Assembly (NCBI GenBank): GCA_009363175.1 | Contig: CP045205.1 | Location: forward strand, 2,728,001 to 2,792,000 | Direction: 5' to 3' | Source: Citrobacter telavivensis | Lineage (GTDB): Bacteria; Pseudomonadota; Gammaproteobacteria; Enterobacterales; Enterobacteriaceae | Length of the DNA: 64,000 bases | Shown here: piece after piece, positions 43,486 through 52,091 of the stretch | How positions within the stretch are numbered: the first letter of the stretch is position 1 | Layout of the letters: every line of letters starts with the position of its first letter | Program-made: the position numbers and the translations under genes | Notes under the pieces: generated by a model | What the model was told of the DNA's origin: nothing | Seen by the model: only the letters and a program-made list of their open reading frames with translations | Database searches by the model: none

Positions 43486-44142
43486 TTAGCGTAATGGAAT
43501 GATATCACCTTGCCAACCCTGCGCTGTGCGCTGTCCTGTTAATAACAGTGAACCGCGGTCGGCACGGACAATTAATTGCCCGCTTTCATCCCACAATGCG
43601 CTACTTCCCCGCGCATTGGCCATCAGTACGGCAATCGAGAATTTATGCGAGAAGCGTTGTAATCGTGACGTTGAGGTGAGCAACTCGGATTCGCTGACGC
43701 TTTGACTGGTTGTAAACAGAGAACACGCCGGATCCATATCAACACCTTCCGGTTGTTCATCCACCACGCTGATGGTTTTCAGGTCTTCACACAGACACGC
43801 GCCGTGGCTTTGATGAAACATGCGCGGTGAGGTTACCCACGGGGCGAAAACGGCAATCCCGGTGACGAAGCGGTTGTTATGCTCGACTGGAAGACCGGCA
43901 ATGATCGTCATGCGGTGCGCGTGGGCGGCCTGAGAGAGCGGCTGTAGCAGACTGATATCCGGCGGTGCGGGCAGCGACTGCGATTCGTCCATGCAACCGA
44001 GTAATGAAAGTGAGGGAAACACTAACAGTTCACACTGTTGTCTGGCTGCCGCCTCGATGAAATTCAGATGATGAGAGATATGTTCGCGAATAGACGTTTT
44101 TAGCGGTTCATACTGTGCTGCGGCTATTTTCCAGCGTGACAT
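43486..44142 (-). CDS. yobB: YobB, carbon-nitrogen hydrolase family protein
   Basis: The 218-residue protein has the nitrilase-like alpha-beta-beta-alpha fold with Glu-bearing RQQCELLVFPSLSLLG (about 34-49). The usual catalytic Lys and Cys are not clear: the SHGACLCEDLKTIS segment has cysteines where the nitrilase CYD motif would stand. Its substrate is unknown. It is 23 bases upstream of exoX on the same strand, probably one transcript. Confidence 0.9.
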   Translation of the reverse strand: MSRWKIAAAQYEPLKTSIREHISHHLNFIEAAARQQCELLVFPSLSLLGCMDESQSLPAPPDISLLQPLSQAAHAHRMTIIAGLPVEHNNRFVTGIAVFAPWVTSPRMFHQSHGACLCEDLKTISVVDEQPEGVDMDPACSLFTTSQSVSESELLTSTSRLQRFSHKFSIAVLMANARGSSALWDESGQLIVRADRGSLLLTGQRTAQGWQGDIIPLR

Positions 44143-44251
44143 AATGACTTCCTTTTCATAGTGTCTACAATCATCCTTAAATCATAGAATAAGAATGTAC
44201 TTATACTGTAGCAGCCAATATGTAAGGATACGTAACTTTACATCAAAGATA

Positions 44252-44482
44252 TTACTTAGGTTTGGGCTCATACGGTAAGCGTGACAACGAAACGGACGCC
44301 AGACGGTGGGCGATCAGACGTTCGCGAAACCATTCGCGCAGATGAGCGGGTTGCTCGCGTTCTACGACTTCGGCGACAACGGGCATGTTGTAGCGCTCTT
44401 TAAACGCGACGCCAGCAGCGGCCAGGTCAACGTTTACCTTGTCCATTTCAGCCTGTTCAAGCTGAGCCAAATTTTTGTGCAT
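44252..44482 (-). CDS. holE: DNA polymerase III theta subunit HolE
   Basis: HolE is the small core subunit that stabilises the epsilon proofreading exonuclease. The 76 residues from the ATG at 44482 match E. coli HolE, with MDKVNVDLAAAGVAFKERYNMP and ERLIAHRLASVSLSRLPYEPK. An upstream in-frame start at 44509 is rejected. ExoX, another DEDDh exonuclease related to epsilon, is encoded 0.8 kb away. Confidence 0.96.
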   Translation of the reverse strand: MHKNLAQLEQAEMDKVNVDLAAAGVAFKERYNMPVVAEVVEREQPAHLREWFRERLIAHRLASVSLSRLPYEPKPK

Positions 44483-44619
44483 GGGCTTCTCCTTTGGTAT
44501 TGCGCGCAAAAGTTACTAAGAGTCTGCCATAATGGCAAGCCGCAATTGAAGATTGTCGACGCGAACATTATAGAAGGTTATCCTCACAGGATAAGGCATT
44601 ACAAAAGGGAATAGTTGAT

Positions 44620-44994
44620 ATGGTCTCTCCTGCACGTACTTTTCGCTATACGCTCCTTTTTCTGGCTTCAGCCCTGGCGGCTCCGACCGTATGGGCCCAT
44701 GCGCATCTGACCCACCAGTATCCGGCCGCGGAGGCCGAAGTTGCCGCCGCGCCACAGGCGCTGACGCTTAATTTCTCTGAAGGTATCGAGCCTGGATTCA
44801 GCGGGGCGACGATTACCGGTCCGAAACAAGAGGGAATCAAAACCCGTCCGGCAAAGCGTAATGAACAGGATAAGAAACAGCTGATCGTCCCGCTCGATGA
44901 AACGCTGAAGCCGGGTCAATACACGGTGAACTGGCACGTGGTGTCCGTCGATGGACACAAAACCAAAGGACAGTATACTTTTAGCGTGAAATAA
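44620..44994 (+). CDS. yobA: YobA, CopC-type periplasmic copper protein
   Basis: The 124-residue protein has a signal peptide ending at VWA (about residue 26), so mature YobA starts with His in AHLTHQ, the amino-terminal copper ligand of CopC proteins. Further ligands would be Asp/His in SVDGHKTKG (about 109-117). It is the first gene of a copper-handling set with yebZ (2-base gap) and yebY. Confidence 0.95.
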   Translation: MVSPARTFRYTLLFLASALAAPTVWAHAHLTHQYPAAEAEVAAAPQALTLNFSEGIEPGFSGATITGPKQEGIKTRPAKRNEQDKKQLIVPLDETLKPGQYTVNWHVVSVDGHKTKGQYTFSVK

Positions 44995-44996
44995 AC

Positions 44997-45869
44997 ATGC
45001 TGACGCTGACCTGGGTTGCACTCCGCTTCATCCATTTTACCGCCCTGATGCTGGTGTTTGGCTCTGCGCTTTACGGCGCGTGGCTGGCACCGCTCTCTAT
45101 CCGCCGTCTGATGAGCCGACGGTTCTTACGTCTGCAACAGCATGCTGCATGGTGGAGTTTTCTGAGTGCGTTACTGATGCTGGCGATCCAGGGCGGGCTC
45201 ATGGGCTCCGGCTGGCAGGATGTTATCTCCGTTCCGATCTGGGTTGCCGTATTGCAAACCCAGTTTGGCGGGGTGTGGCTCTGGCAGATCGTTCTGGCGC
45301 TGGTCACGCTGGTTGCCGCGCTGATTGTGCCGCGTAATTTACCGCGACTATTACTGCTCTTAACCCTCGCGCAGTTTGCACTACTGACGGGAGTTGGGCA
45401 TGCCACGCTGCACTCTGGCGTTATTGGCGCGCTCCAGCAGACAAATCATGCACTGCATCTGATTTGCACTGCGGCCTGGTTTGGCGGTCTGTTACCGGTG
45501 ATTTACTGCATGGACATGGCAAGAGGACGCTGGCAGCAGCAGGCGGTTTACACCATGATGCGTTTTTCACGCTATGGGCATCTCGCCGTGGCAGGTGTGT
45601 TGCTTACCGGTATCGCCAATGTGTTGTTTATACAGGGTTTTTCACTTCCATGGCGGACCGTCTGGGGGCAACTGCTTTTGCTAAAATGTGCACTTGTCCT
45701 GCTAATGGTGGCAATCGCACTGGCGAATCGGTATCTTCTCGTACCACGAATGCGCCAGGATAGTCGACGCATCAATCTGTACTTTATTTGGATGACGAAG
45801 ATCGAATGGGGAATCGGCGCCGTCGTGCTGGCAATTGTCAGTTTGTTTGCGACGCTGGAACCGTTCTGA
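44997..45869 (+). CDS. yebZ: YebZ, CopD-type copper membrane protein
   Basis: The 290-residue inner-membrane protein has eight or so hydrophobic segments and conserved His residues near membrane faces (RFIHFTALM about 12, NHALHLICTAAWFGGLLPV about 151-169). CopD proteins are thought to work with CopC in copper uptake or trafficking to the cytoplasm. yebY starts 16 bases after its stop. Confidence 0.95.
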   Translation: MLTLTWVALRFIHFTALMLVFGSALYGAWLAPLSIRRLMSRRFLRLQQHAAWWSFLSALLMLAIQGGLMGSGWQDVISVPIWVAVLQTQFGGVWLWQIVLALVTLVAALIVPRNLPRLLLLLTLAQFALLTGVGHATLHSGVIGALQQTNHALHLICTAAWFGGLLPVIYCMDMARGRWQQQAVYTMMRFSRYGHLAVAGVLLTGIANVLFIQGFSLPWRTVWGQLLLLKCALVLLMVAIALANRYLLVPRMRQDSRRINLYFIWMTKIEWGIGAVVLAIVSLFATLEPF

Positions 45870-45885
45870 GGGACAGGCAAAACTC

Positions 45886-46224
45886 ATGAAAAAAATGATT
45901 CTCTCTTTGCTGCTTCTGACCAGTTCAGGGGTTGCACTGGCGGCACCGCAGGTCATTACCGTGAGCCGTTTTGAAATCGGCAAAGATAAGTGGGCGTTCA
46001 ATCGCGAAGAGGTCATGCTGACCTGTCGGCCCGGAAACGCGCTGTATGTGATTAACCCCAGCACGCTCGTTCAGTATCCGTTGAATGATATCGCGCAAGA
46101 GCAGGTGGCAAGCGGCAAAACGAATGCACAACCTCTGTCGGTGATTCAGATTGACGATCCGGCAAAACCGGGTGAAAAAATGAGCCTGGCACCGTTTATC
46201 GAACGAGCAGAAAAACTCTGTTAA
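45886..46224 (+). CDS. yebY: YebY, DUF2511 periplasmic protein
   Basis: The 112-residue product has a signal peptide (MKKMILSLLLLTSSGVALAA, cleaved near residue 20) and two cysteines (VMLTCRPGN and AEKLC). It is the third gene after yobA and yebZ and has been linked to copper handling with them. The ATG at 45886 follows a GAGGGACAGG ribosome region. A hairpin shared with the RyeA sRNA lies 30 bases downstream. Confidence 0.92.
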   Translation: MKKMILSLLLLTSSGVALAAPQVITVSRFEIGKDKWAFNREEVMLTCRPGNALYVINPSTLVQYPLNDIAQEQVASGKTNAQPLSVIQIDDPAKPGEKMSLAPFIERAEKLC

Positions 46225-46253
46225 TTCCCAAAAGTATCTTTCTGATTTCCAAT

Positions 46254-46293
46254 AAAAAACCGCAAGCCTTCTGCTGAGGGTCTTGCGGTTTTT
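46254..46293. terminator. Bidirectional terminator of yebY and RyeA
   Basis: AAAAAACCGCAAG pairs with CTTGCGGTTTTT across a GCCTTCTGCTGAGGGT loop. On the plus strand it ends yobA-yebZ-yebY; on the minus strand it ends RyeA. Confidence 0.88.
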
Positions 46294-46500
46294 ACATTTC
46301 AGTCAGTGACTACCACCGTTTTTTTCCGGCCGCATAAGCCGCGGACTGGAAAACCTGGCGTCGTCATCTATTCTTAAAAGGCAAGGCGACTTAGCCTGCA
46401 TTAATGCCAACTTTTAGCGCACGGCTCTCTCCCAAGAGCCATTTCCCTGGACCGAATACAGGAATCGTATTCGGTCTCTTTTTATCTGTAGAACGGATGC
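46255..46500 (-). ncRNA. ryeA: RyeA (SraC) antisense sRNA
   Basis: In E. coli RyeA is encoded opposite SdsR, covers it fully and pairs with it; SdsR acts against it like an antitoxin RNA. Here the opposite strand of SdsR is conserved and ends at a strong terminator on the minus strand (46254-46293). The 5' end is placed by analogy to within some tens of bases. Confidence 0.6.
46380..46483 (+). ncRNA. sdsR: SdsR (RyeB) sigma-S-dependent sRNA
   Basis: The 104-base stretch starting GGCAAGGCGACTTAGCC matches E. coli SdsR almost exactly through the GGCTCTCTCCCAAGAGCC stem and the terminator ACCGAATAC...GTATTCGGT plus T run. A CTATTCT element at 46368-46374 fits a sigma-S -10. The RNA accumulates in stationary phase, binds Hfq and ProQ, and represses tolC and mutS among others. 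ProQ is encoded 8 kb away. Confidence 0.95.
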
Positions 46501-46633
46501 TTTTCCTGAGCCAAACGGCGTTTCGCACCTATCATTCTGAGTAAACCATACCTACACCCAGGCATAAACGTCCAGCGTTTTTTGCTGCTATTGTTAAATT
46601 TGTGTTAGGGCGTGACTGAGGACAAAAACTCTC

Positions 46634-47296
46634 ATGAAACAGCCTGAAAAGAGTTACCAAATGATCGAGGGGGCGCACTGGCGGCACATCTGGGTAGTCG
46701 GGGATATCCACGGCTGTTTTGCGCTGTTGATGGCGAAATTACGGGCCTGTCGCTTTGACCCCTGGCAGGATCTGCTGGTTTCGGTGGGCGATCTCATCGA
46801 TCGTGGTCCTGACAGTTTGCGCTGTCTGCAACTGCTGCATAAGCGCTGGATGGTGGCGGTCAGAGGGAATCATGAACAGATGGCGATAGATGCCTTGCGC
46901 ACGTCTCAATGGTCGCTGTGGACGATGAATGGCGGAGGCTGGTTTACGATGTTGCCTGAGCAGAAACGGCATCAGGCCACGCTGGCACTGGAGTACTGCC
47001 AGCAATTGCCGTGGATCCTGGAGCTGCATTGCCGCGAGGGGACGCATGTGGTTGCCCACGCTGATTACCCGGAAGACGTTTATCAGTGGCAAAAACCGGT
47101 TAACCTTACGGAGGTGCTGTGGCGACGTGCACGACTGAGTGCGCATCTTGCGGGAGATGGGGCCGCTATTGTCGGCGCTGACCATTTCTGGTTTGGTCAT
47201 ACGCCGCTGCATCAACGCGTTGACAGCTACAATCTTCACTACATCGACACGGGGGCGGTATTCGGCGGTGAGTTAACGCTGGTACGACTGCAGTGA
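46634..47296 (+). CDS. pphA: Serine/threonine protein phosphatase 1
   Basis: PphA is a PPP-family metallophosphatase implicated in heat-shock protein misfolding signals. The 220-residue protein keeps the three signatures GDIHGC (about 23-28), GDLIDRGPDS (about 51-60) and RGNHEQ (about 77-82). It diverges from the E. coli protein more than its neighbours do and is two residues longer. It stands alone between the sRNA pair and yebW. Confidence 0.94.
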   Translation: MKQPEKSYQMIEGAHWRHIWVVGDIHGCFALLMAKLRACRFDPWQDLLVSVGDLIDRGPDSLRCLQLLHKRWMVAVRGNHEQMAIDALRTSQWSLWTMNGGGWFTMLPEQKRHQATLALEYCQQLPWILELHCREGTHVVAHADYPEDVYQWQKPVNLTEVLWRRARLSAHLAGDGAAIVGADHFWFGHTPLHQRVDSYNLHYIDTGAVFGGELTLVRLQ

Positions 47297-47488
47297 TTAA
47301 AAGTCACTGTATTGCTGCGCGGGTGCCCAGAATCCATCGATAAAATCCTCTACCGGGAAGCAGCCACCCTGGCGAATTCGTTGATCGTCCATATAATACA
47401 GACACTGCTGCTCGGTATCGTAAACATCCACTACGATATCTTCGCAACCGCCATCCAGATAACAGACAAACAGAACCAGTGCGAACAT
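47297..47488 (-). CDS. yebW: YebW, small protein of unknown function
   Basis: The 63-residue protein matches E. coli YebW closely, with MFALVLFVCYLDGGCEDIVV and QGGCFPVEDFIDGFWAPAQ. The hydrophobic first 12 residues may be a membrane segment or uncleaved signal. Four cysteines are conserved. Its stop abuts the stop of pphA with no gap. Confidence 0.9.
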   Translation of the reverse strand: MFALVLFVCYLDGGCEDIVVDVYDTEQQCLYYMDDQRIRQGGCFPVEDFIDGFWAPAQQYSDF

Positions 47489-47554
47489 CCTATCCTCATT
47501 TTGTACAGCTCTGACAAAAGTGTAGGAGGAATTAACGCAGGCGGGAAGGGGGAA

Positions 47555-47585
47555 ATAAATAACCCGCCGATAGACGGGTTCTTTT
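47555..47585 (-). terminator. Terminator after yebV
   Basis: AACCCG and CGGGTT form a stem at 47561-47580; on the minus strand the stem is followed by ATTTATTT. It fits the 3' end of yebV just upstream of yebW. Confidence 0.7.
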
Positions 47586-47589
47586 TGAA

Positions 47590-47826
47590 TCAGGCAAGAC
47601 GCATGATCCAGGCATCAGACTTACGATCGTAATGGTTGCGAAAGAGGACCGAATGTTCTCCGTTGAGAAGGGCAGGAATGCTGGTCTCATCGTCCCAGGC
47701 ATCCAGCTGCATGCATAAATCCGGATCGGATTTACACGGAATGGTTAACGTTCGGTCTCCCGGCGACTCGCCGTGTAACTCGGCATCGTCAATTTCAAAG
47801 GCGCCAATGCGCACACTGGTTTTCAT
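47590..47826 (-). CDS. yebV: YebV, small protein of unknown function
   Basis: The 78-residue product matches E. coli YebV (MKTSVRIGAFEIDD...SDAWIMRLA). No domain is assigned; the family is confined to enterobacteria. The ATG at 47826 is chosen by alignment, with an ATG immediately before it (47829) as alternative. Confidence 0.92.
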   Translation of the reverse strand: MKTSVRIGAFEIDDAELHGESPGDRTLTIPCKSDPDLCMQLDAWDDETSIPALLNGEHSVLFRNHYDRKSDAWIMRLA

Positions 47827-47940
47827 CATCGTGCTCTCCGTTGGTTTGCTGATTGTGGTACGACCAGTTAGGCCGTCCATTTCTCAGCGTAGACAACGCA
47901 GGCAAAAGCGCCAGTCAAAAAATGCGCAAATTTCCCGATT

Positions 47941-49380
47941 TCAGACGTTACCGGTAAACAATTTGCCATCACGAACCAGTTCTCGCGGGTAACTGTTTTT
48001 CAGCCGTGAACCGATCCGTTTGGCGAGGCCAATCGGCTGATGCTGGAAGGTCACCAGCACATCGTCAGTGGCGGGGGCGGTCTGCGGGTAAACATCGCGC
48101 CCGCGATACCACTCTTGCGCCTCCTGGTGCGACAGTTCAAACGCACTGCGGTGATTCACATCAGCCAGCGCGATGACCGCTTCGTGCTGCCAGCGATAAC
48201 CTTTGTTATGGGTTTCTGCCAGCTTAATGCCGAGGCGAGAGAAGCGGACTTTACCGATCAGCGGTTCAATCTCCGCCGGGAAAAGCCAGACCTCTTTATC
48301 GCGCTGCCAGAGGTGCAGGTTTTCATCCCAGAGCAGGCCGAGGGCGCTAGCCGCCTGGGCTATATTCGCGCCTTCGCGACCTTTGACGGGGGTGAAAGGG
48401 AAGTTACCCACTTTGTACTTCGGCGCAGGCAGCGCGGGAATGGACGCTGTTTTACGCAGACGAGCAACGAAGAATCCTTCGCAGTCATAAATCTGCGGAA
48501 AGACATGCAGGAAACCTTCGGCTGTTAGCGCCTGCGTTGCCTCAGGAAAAAGATCGTCTAACGGTAAAAATTCCACTGCCTCAGGCCAGGTCTCTTTCAG
48601 CCAGGCAAGCACCGATTCGTTTTCATCACGATTTAACGTACAGGTCGAATAGACCAGGGTACCGCCAGGGCGCAGGGCGTGAAACGCACTTTCGATCAGT
48701 TCGCGCTGGGTTGCGGCAATCTCATGATTGCTTTCCACGGACCAGTTTTTCAGCGCATCCGGATCTTTTCGCACAACGCCTTCACCCGAGCAGGGGGCAT
48801 CAAGCAAAATCGCGTCGAACATTTCCGGCAGTGCTGCACCGAATACGCGGCCGTCAAAATGGGTCAGCGCCACGTTATTGATCCCGCAACGACTGATATT
48901 GGCATGCAGCACTTTCACCCGACTGGCGGAGTACTCGTTCGCAAGAATCGCCCCGCGGTTGCCCATGCGCGCTGCGATTTGCGTGGTTTTTGAACCCGGC
49001 GCGGCGGCAACGTCCATCACGCGGTTCGGCGAATTATCATCGGCAAACAAGGCGGCAACCGGCAGCATGGAACTGGCTTCCTGAATATAAAACAGGCCGC
49101 TCAGATGCTCGGCGGTACTGCCTAAGGGCAATGCTTCTTCGTCGTCGCGCTCAATCCAGAAGCCCTCTTCACACCAGGGAACCGGCGTCAGCGACCATCC
49201 ATACGGGGCGGTTAAAGTGAGAAAATCGGCAACCGAAATCTTAAGGGTATTAACGCGGATGCTGCGGCGTAACGGGCGCTGGCAGGCGGCGAGAAAATCA
49301 TCAAAAGAGAGGTGTGCAGGCATTGCCTCGCGCATTTGCGTCAAAAAGGCGTCAGGAAAATAAACAGCGTGTTGAGTCAC
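47941..49380 (-). CDS. rsmF: 16S rRNA m5C1407 methyltransferase RsmF
   Basis: RsmF methylates cytosine 1407 of 16S rRNA in the 30S subunit. The 479-residue length from a GTG at 49380 equals that of E. coli. The NOL1/NOP2/Sun core holds the SAM loop VMDVAAAPGSKTTQIA (about 120-135), DAPCSGEG (about 195-202) and the catalytic STCTLN (about 245-250). A C-terminal PUA-like region follows. An open frame extending to 49482 is rejected because it crosses the letB terminus and lacks conservation. Confidence 0.97.
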   Translation of the reverse strand: MTQHAVYFPDAFLTQMREAMPAHLSFDDFLAACQRPLRRSIRVNTLKISVADFLTLTAPYGWSLTPVPWCEEGFWIERDDEEALPLGSTAEHLSGLFYIQEASSMLPVAALFADDNSPNRVMDVAAAPGSKTTQIAARMGNRGAILANEYSASRVKVLHANISRCGINNVALTHFDGRVFGAALPEMFDAILLDAPCSGEGVVRKDPDALKNWSVESNHEIAATQRELIESAFHALRPGGTLVYSTCTLNRDENESVLAWLKETWPEAVEFLPLDDLFPEATQALTAEGFLHVFPQIYDCEGFFVARLRKTASIPALPAPKYKVGNFPFTPVKGREGANIAQAASALGLLWDENLHLWQRDKEVWLFPAEIEPLIGKVRFSRLGIKLAETHNKGYRWQHEAVIALADVNHRSAFELSHQEAQEWYRGRDVYPQTAPATDDVLVTFQHQPIGLAKRIGSRLKNSYPRELVRDGKLFTGNV

Positions 49381-49457
49381 GGGGGAGCACCACCGGCAGT
49401 AAAACAAGCGCGCAGTGTAGCATAAAGGCCCCGGCGCGAGCACGCCGGAGCCTGATA

Positions 49458-52091
49458 TTAACGTGGCAGCGCGGTGCCCCATTCACGCCACTCTTTCGGC
49501 TCACTTTCCAGCAGCAGGAAGTGTTTCCCGGCCTGCGCTTTCGGTGCCAGCGGGGTGCCTGGCGGCGTGGCGAACGCAATGCCGCCGCGAATGAACTGAT
49601 TAAAGGTGCCGGTCTTCACGACGCCGCCCGTCAGGCCAAAGTCCAGACTGTATCCGGAGGCCAGCCAGAAGACGGAGTTATTGCGGACCAGATGCTGATA
49701 GCGTTGACTGATGCGCAAGGCGATCATCACGCGGTCAGACAATGTGCCGAGCGTCATGCCGGTTACCGTACCGACTTCAATCCCACGGAACAGCACCGGC
49801 GTACCGATCGCCAGCGAGCCTGCTTCGGGGACTTCGAGCACAATACTCAGCCCGTCAAGGTAGCGCGAGTCAGTAATGGTCGCTTCCTGCAGTTCGAAGT
49901 CTCGACGTGGATTACCCCGACCCGGCTCGACGTTGATGTAGGGTTGCAGGATAGTGTCGAGATGCTCCACGCCAGCGGCCGAGATCTGCGGTGTAATCAC
50001 GGAGAAGCGCGTCCCGCCACGGGCAAAGGTCTGCACGTACTCCGGATACAGTACCGCCTTCGCCTGTACCTCGTTGCGCGAGGTGAGCAGTTCAAGCGTC
50101 TGAATCTGTCCGATATCAATGCCGAGGTAGCGAATCGGCATCCCGGCAGCCAGTTTCCCGGCATCAAAAGCGTGGAGTGTAATTTGCCCCCCGACCGCAC
50201 GCGCGGCGGTTTCAGAGGCGTACAAAATACGCTTATCGCCTTTGCGCTGGCTGGCGCTGGCGCCGCTCAGGTTATCAAAGCTGATTGCACCCTTCAGCGC
50301 GCGCGACAGGGGAGAGGCTTGCACGGTCAGACCGCTGCCGTTGAGCTGCACTTTAGCCCCGCCTTCCGCCCAGAATACGCTGTTGCTGGTCAGCAGGTTG
50401 CGGTACTCAGGCTTAATGTGGAGATCGATGTCAAAGGCGTCGGCGCGGGGGCGTACGGTGATCACTTCGCCCACCTCAAATTTACGGTACAGCACCACGG
50501 AACCGGCCTGCACGTCCGGCAGCGTTTCCGCACGCAGACTCAGGGTGGTGGTCGGCAGATCGCTCAGACTGTTCTCCACCGCTTTTTCCAGGTTGGCATA
50601 CAGCGGATAACTGGACTTCATTTCTCCTTTGCTGCCCGGCAATATGCGGATACCGCCGCTTATCCATTCGCTGGCGCTGGCACCAAGAAATTCAACGCCA
50701 TCCAGACCCACTTTGACATCCACACGACTGTTGACCACGAATTTACTGTCACCCTTAACCAGGTCGCGATGCTGTGGATCGACCGCCGCGGTGAACTCGA
50801 CCCCTTTGCTGGTTAGCTTACGTTCGATCACCTGGCCTACCTGGACACCGTGGAGGATCAGCGGTTGACCCGCCTCGATACCGTAGCTTTCGGGCGCGGT
50901 CAGGGTAAACGTCAGAACGTCAGGTTCATGAAGCAGGGCTTTTTCACCAGGGACAACCACGAACTCGCTGCGCGATTCACCGGTACCGGGCACCAGTTCA
51001 AAGGTTTTGCCCGTCAGCAACGAACTGATGTTAGCGTCACTTAGCGACAGTTTGGGACTGCGCAGTTCAATGCGAGTGCCGTCGCGTAGCAGCGTCACAA
51101 CGCTGGGATCAACGGTCATTTCGCCGGTGACTTTACCGCCCGGCTCTAAATTCAGTTTGGTGAGTTCACCGACTTCCAGCCCCTGATACATGAGCGGGGT
51201 GGCGTTCGCTTTCAGCCCTTCGCCGCTGGGCAGTTCCAGCTTAACAATGACGCCGCGTTGGCTGTGCGCCAGATCGGCGTACAGGCCAAAGGTATCATCC
51301 TGATCCGCGACCTTTGAGTCGTCCGGGGAGTCAAAGGCAATGGCCCCGTTGACCAGGGCAGCCAGACTCTCCAGTTTGACCTTCGCACCGCTCAGACTGA
51401 TGTCGGCATTGACCCCTGAAACATTCCAGAAACGACTGCCTTTCTTCACCAGGTTGGTAAAGCGGCGTTCAACCAGAACATCGATAGTGACGCCCTGTTT
51501 GTTTGGGTTAATGCTGTAATCATAAACCCTGCCGACCGGGATCTTACGGAAATAGACCAGCGAACCGCTGTTCAGCGACCCCAGATCGGGCGCATTAAGA
51601 TGGATCATCAGGTCGCCGTTATCCAGGCGATATTTCGGCTGGGTATCAAGGGCGACGAAATGATCCTGCTCTTTACCTTTACCGGGCATCATGCCGATAT
51701 AGTTACCGCCAACCAACGCATCAAGGCCTGAAACCCCCGCGAGCGACGCTTTGGGCGTCACCAGCCAGAACTGCGTGTCTTCGCGCAGGGCATCTTTCAT
51801 GTCCGACTTAATGCTGACTCGCACCTCAATTTTTCGCAGATCCTGACTCAGGCTGATGTCCTGAACCGTACCCACCTCTACGCCCTGATAGCGAACGGGC
51901 GTACGGCCCGGTACGATGCCATCCGCAGACATGAAATCGATGGTCACGGTGTTACCGCGATCTTCATAACTGTTCCAAATCATCCATCCCGCGATCATTA
52001 ACGCAATCAGCGGGAGAAGCCAGAATGGTGAGATACGGCGTTTAGTTTTAATCTGCGCTTCAGTCTGCGAAGCGGGCGTTTCCTGACTCAT
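49458..52091 (-). CDS. letB: LetB, MCE-repeat lipid transport protein
   Basis: LetB (YebT) builds a periplasm-spanning hexameric tube of seven MCE rings for lipid transport between the inner and outer membranes. The 877 residues equal the E. coli protein: one N-terminal membrane anchor (about 24-42) followed by seven repeats, each with a P-V-x-Y/F-x-G-x-x-V-G-x-V core (for example TPVRYQGVEVGTVQ, IRYLGIDIGQI and TPVLFRGIEVGTVTG). It overlaps letA by 32 bases. The ATG at 52091 is chosen by alignment. Confidence 0.97.
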   Translation of the reverse strand: MSQETPASQTEAQIKTKRRISPFWLLPLIALMIAGWMIWNSYEDRGNTVTIDFMSADGIVPGRTPVRYQGVEVGTVQDISLSQDLRKIEVRVSIKSDMKDALREDTQFWLVTPKASLAGVSGLDALVGGNYIGMMPGKGKEQDHFVALDTQPKYRLDNGDLMIHLNAPDLGSLNSGSLVYFRKIPVGRVYDYSINPNKQGVTIDVLVERRFTNLVKKGSRFWNVSGVNADISLSGAKVKLESLAALVNGAIAFDSPDDSKVADQDDTFGLYADLAHSQRGVIVKLELPSGEGLKANATPLMYQGLEVGELTKLNLEPGGKVTGEMTVDPSVVTLLRDGTRIELRSPKLSLSDANISSLLTGKTFELVPGTGESRSEFVVVPGEKALLHEPDVLTFTLTAPESYGIEAGQPLILHGVQVGQVIERKLTSKGVEFTAAVDPQHRDLVKGDSKFVVNSRVDVKVGLDGVEFLGASASEWISGGIRILPGSKGEMKSSYPLYANLEKAVENSLSDLPTTTLSLRAETLPDVQAGSVVLYRKFEVGEVITVRPRADAFDIDLHIKPEYRNLLTSNSVFWAEGGAKVQLNGSGLTVQASPLSRALKGAISFDNLSGASASQRKGDKRILYASETAARAVGGQITLHAFDAGKLAAGMPIRYLGIDIGQIQTLELLTSRNEVQAKAVLYPEYVQTFARGGTRFSVITPQISAAGVEHLDTILQPYINVEPGRGNPRRDFELQEATITDSRYLDGLSIVLEVPEAGSLAIGTPVLFRGIEVGTVTGMTLGTLSDRVMIALRISQRYQHLVRNNSVFWLASGYSLDFGLTGGVVKTGTFNQFIRGGIAFATPPGTPLAPKAQAGKHFLLLESEPKEWREWGTALPR

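Noticed and set aside
49381..49482. A 34-residue N-terminal extension of rsmF
   Set aside because: It would overlap the letB 3' end and is rich in Cys and Pro unlike the enzyme; the GTG at 49380 gives the exact family length.
49314..50816. A 500-codon open frame on the plus strand opposite rsmF and letB
   Set aside because: It crosses two well-conserved minus-strand genes and their spacer; the high GC third positions of those genes explain the lack of stops.
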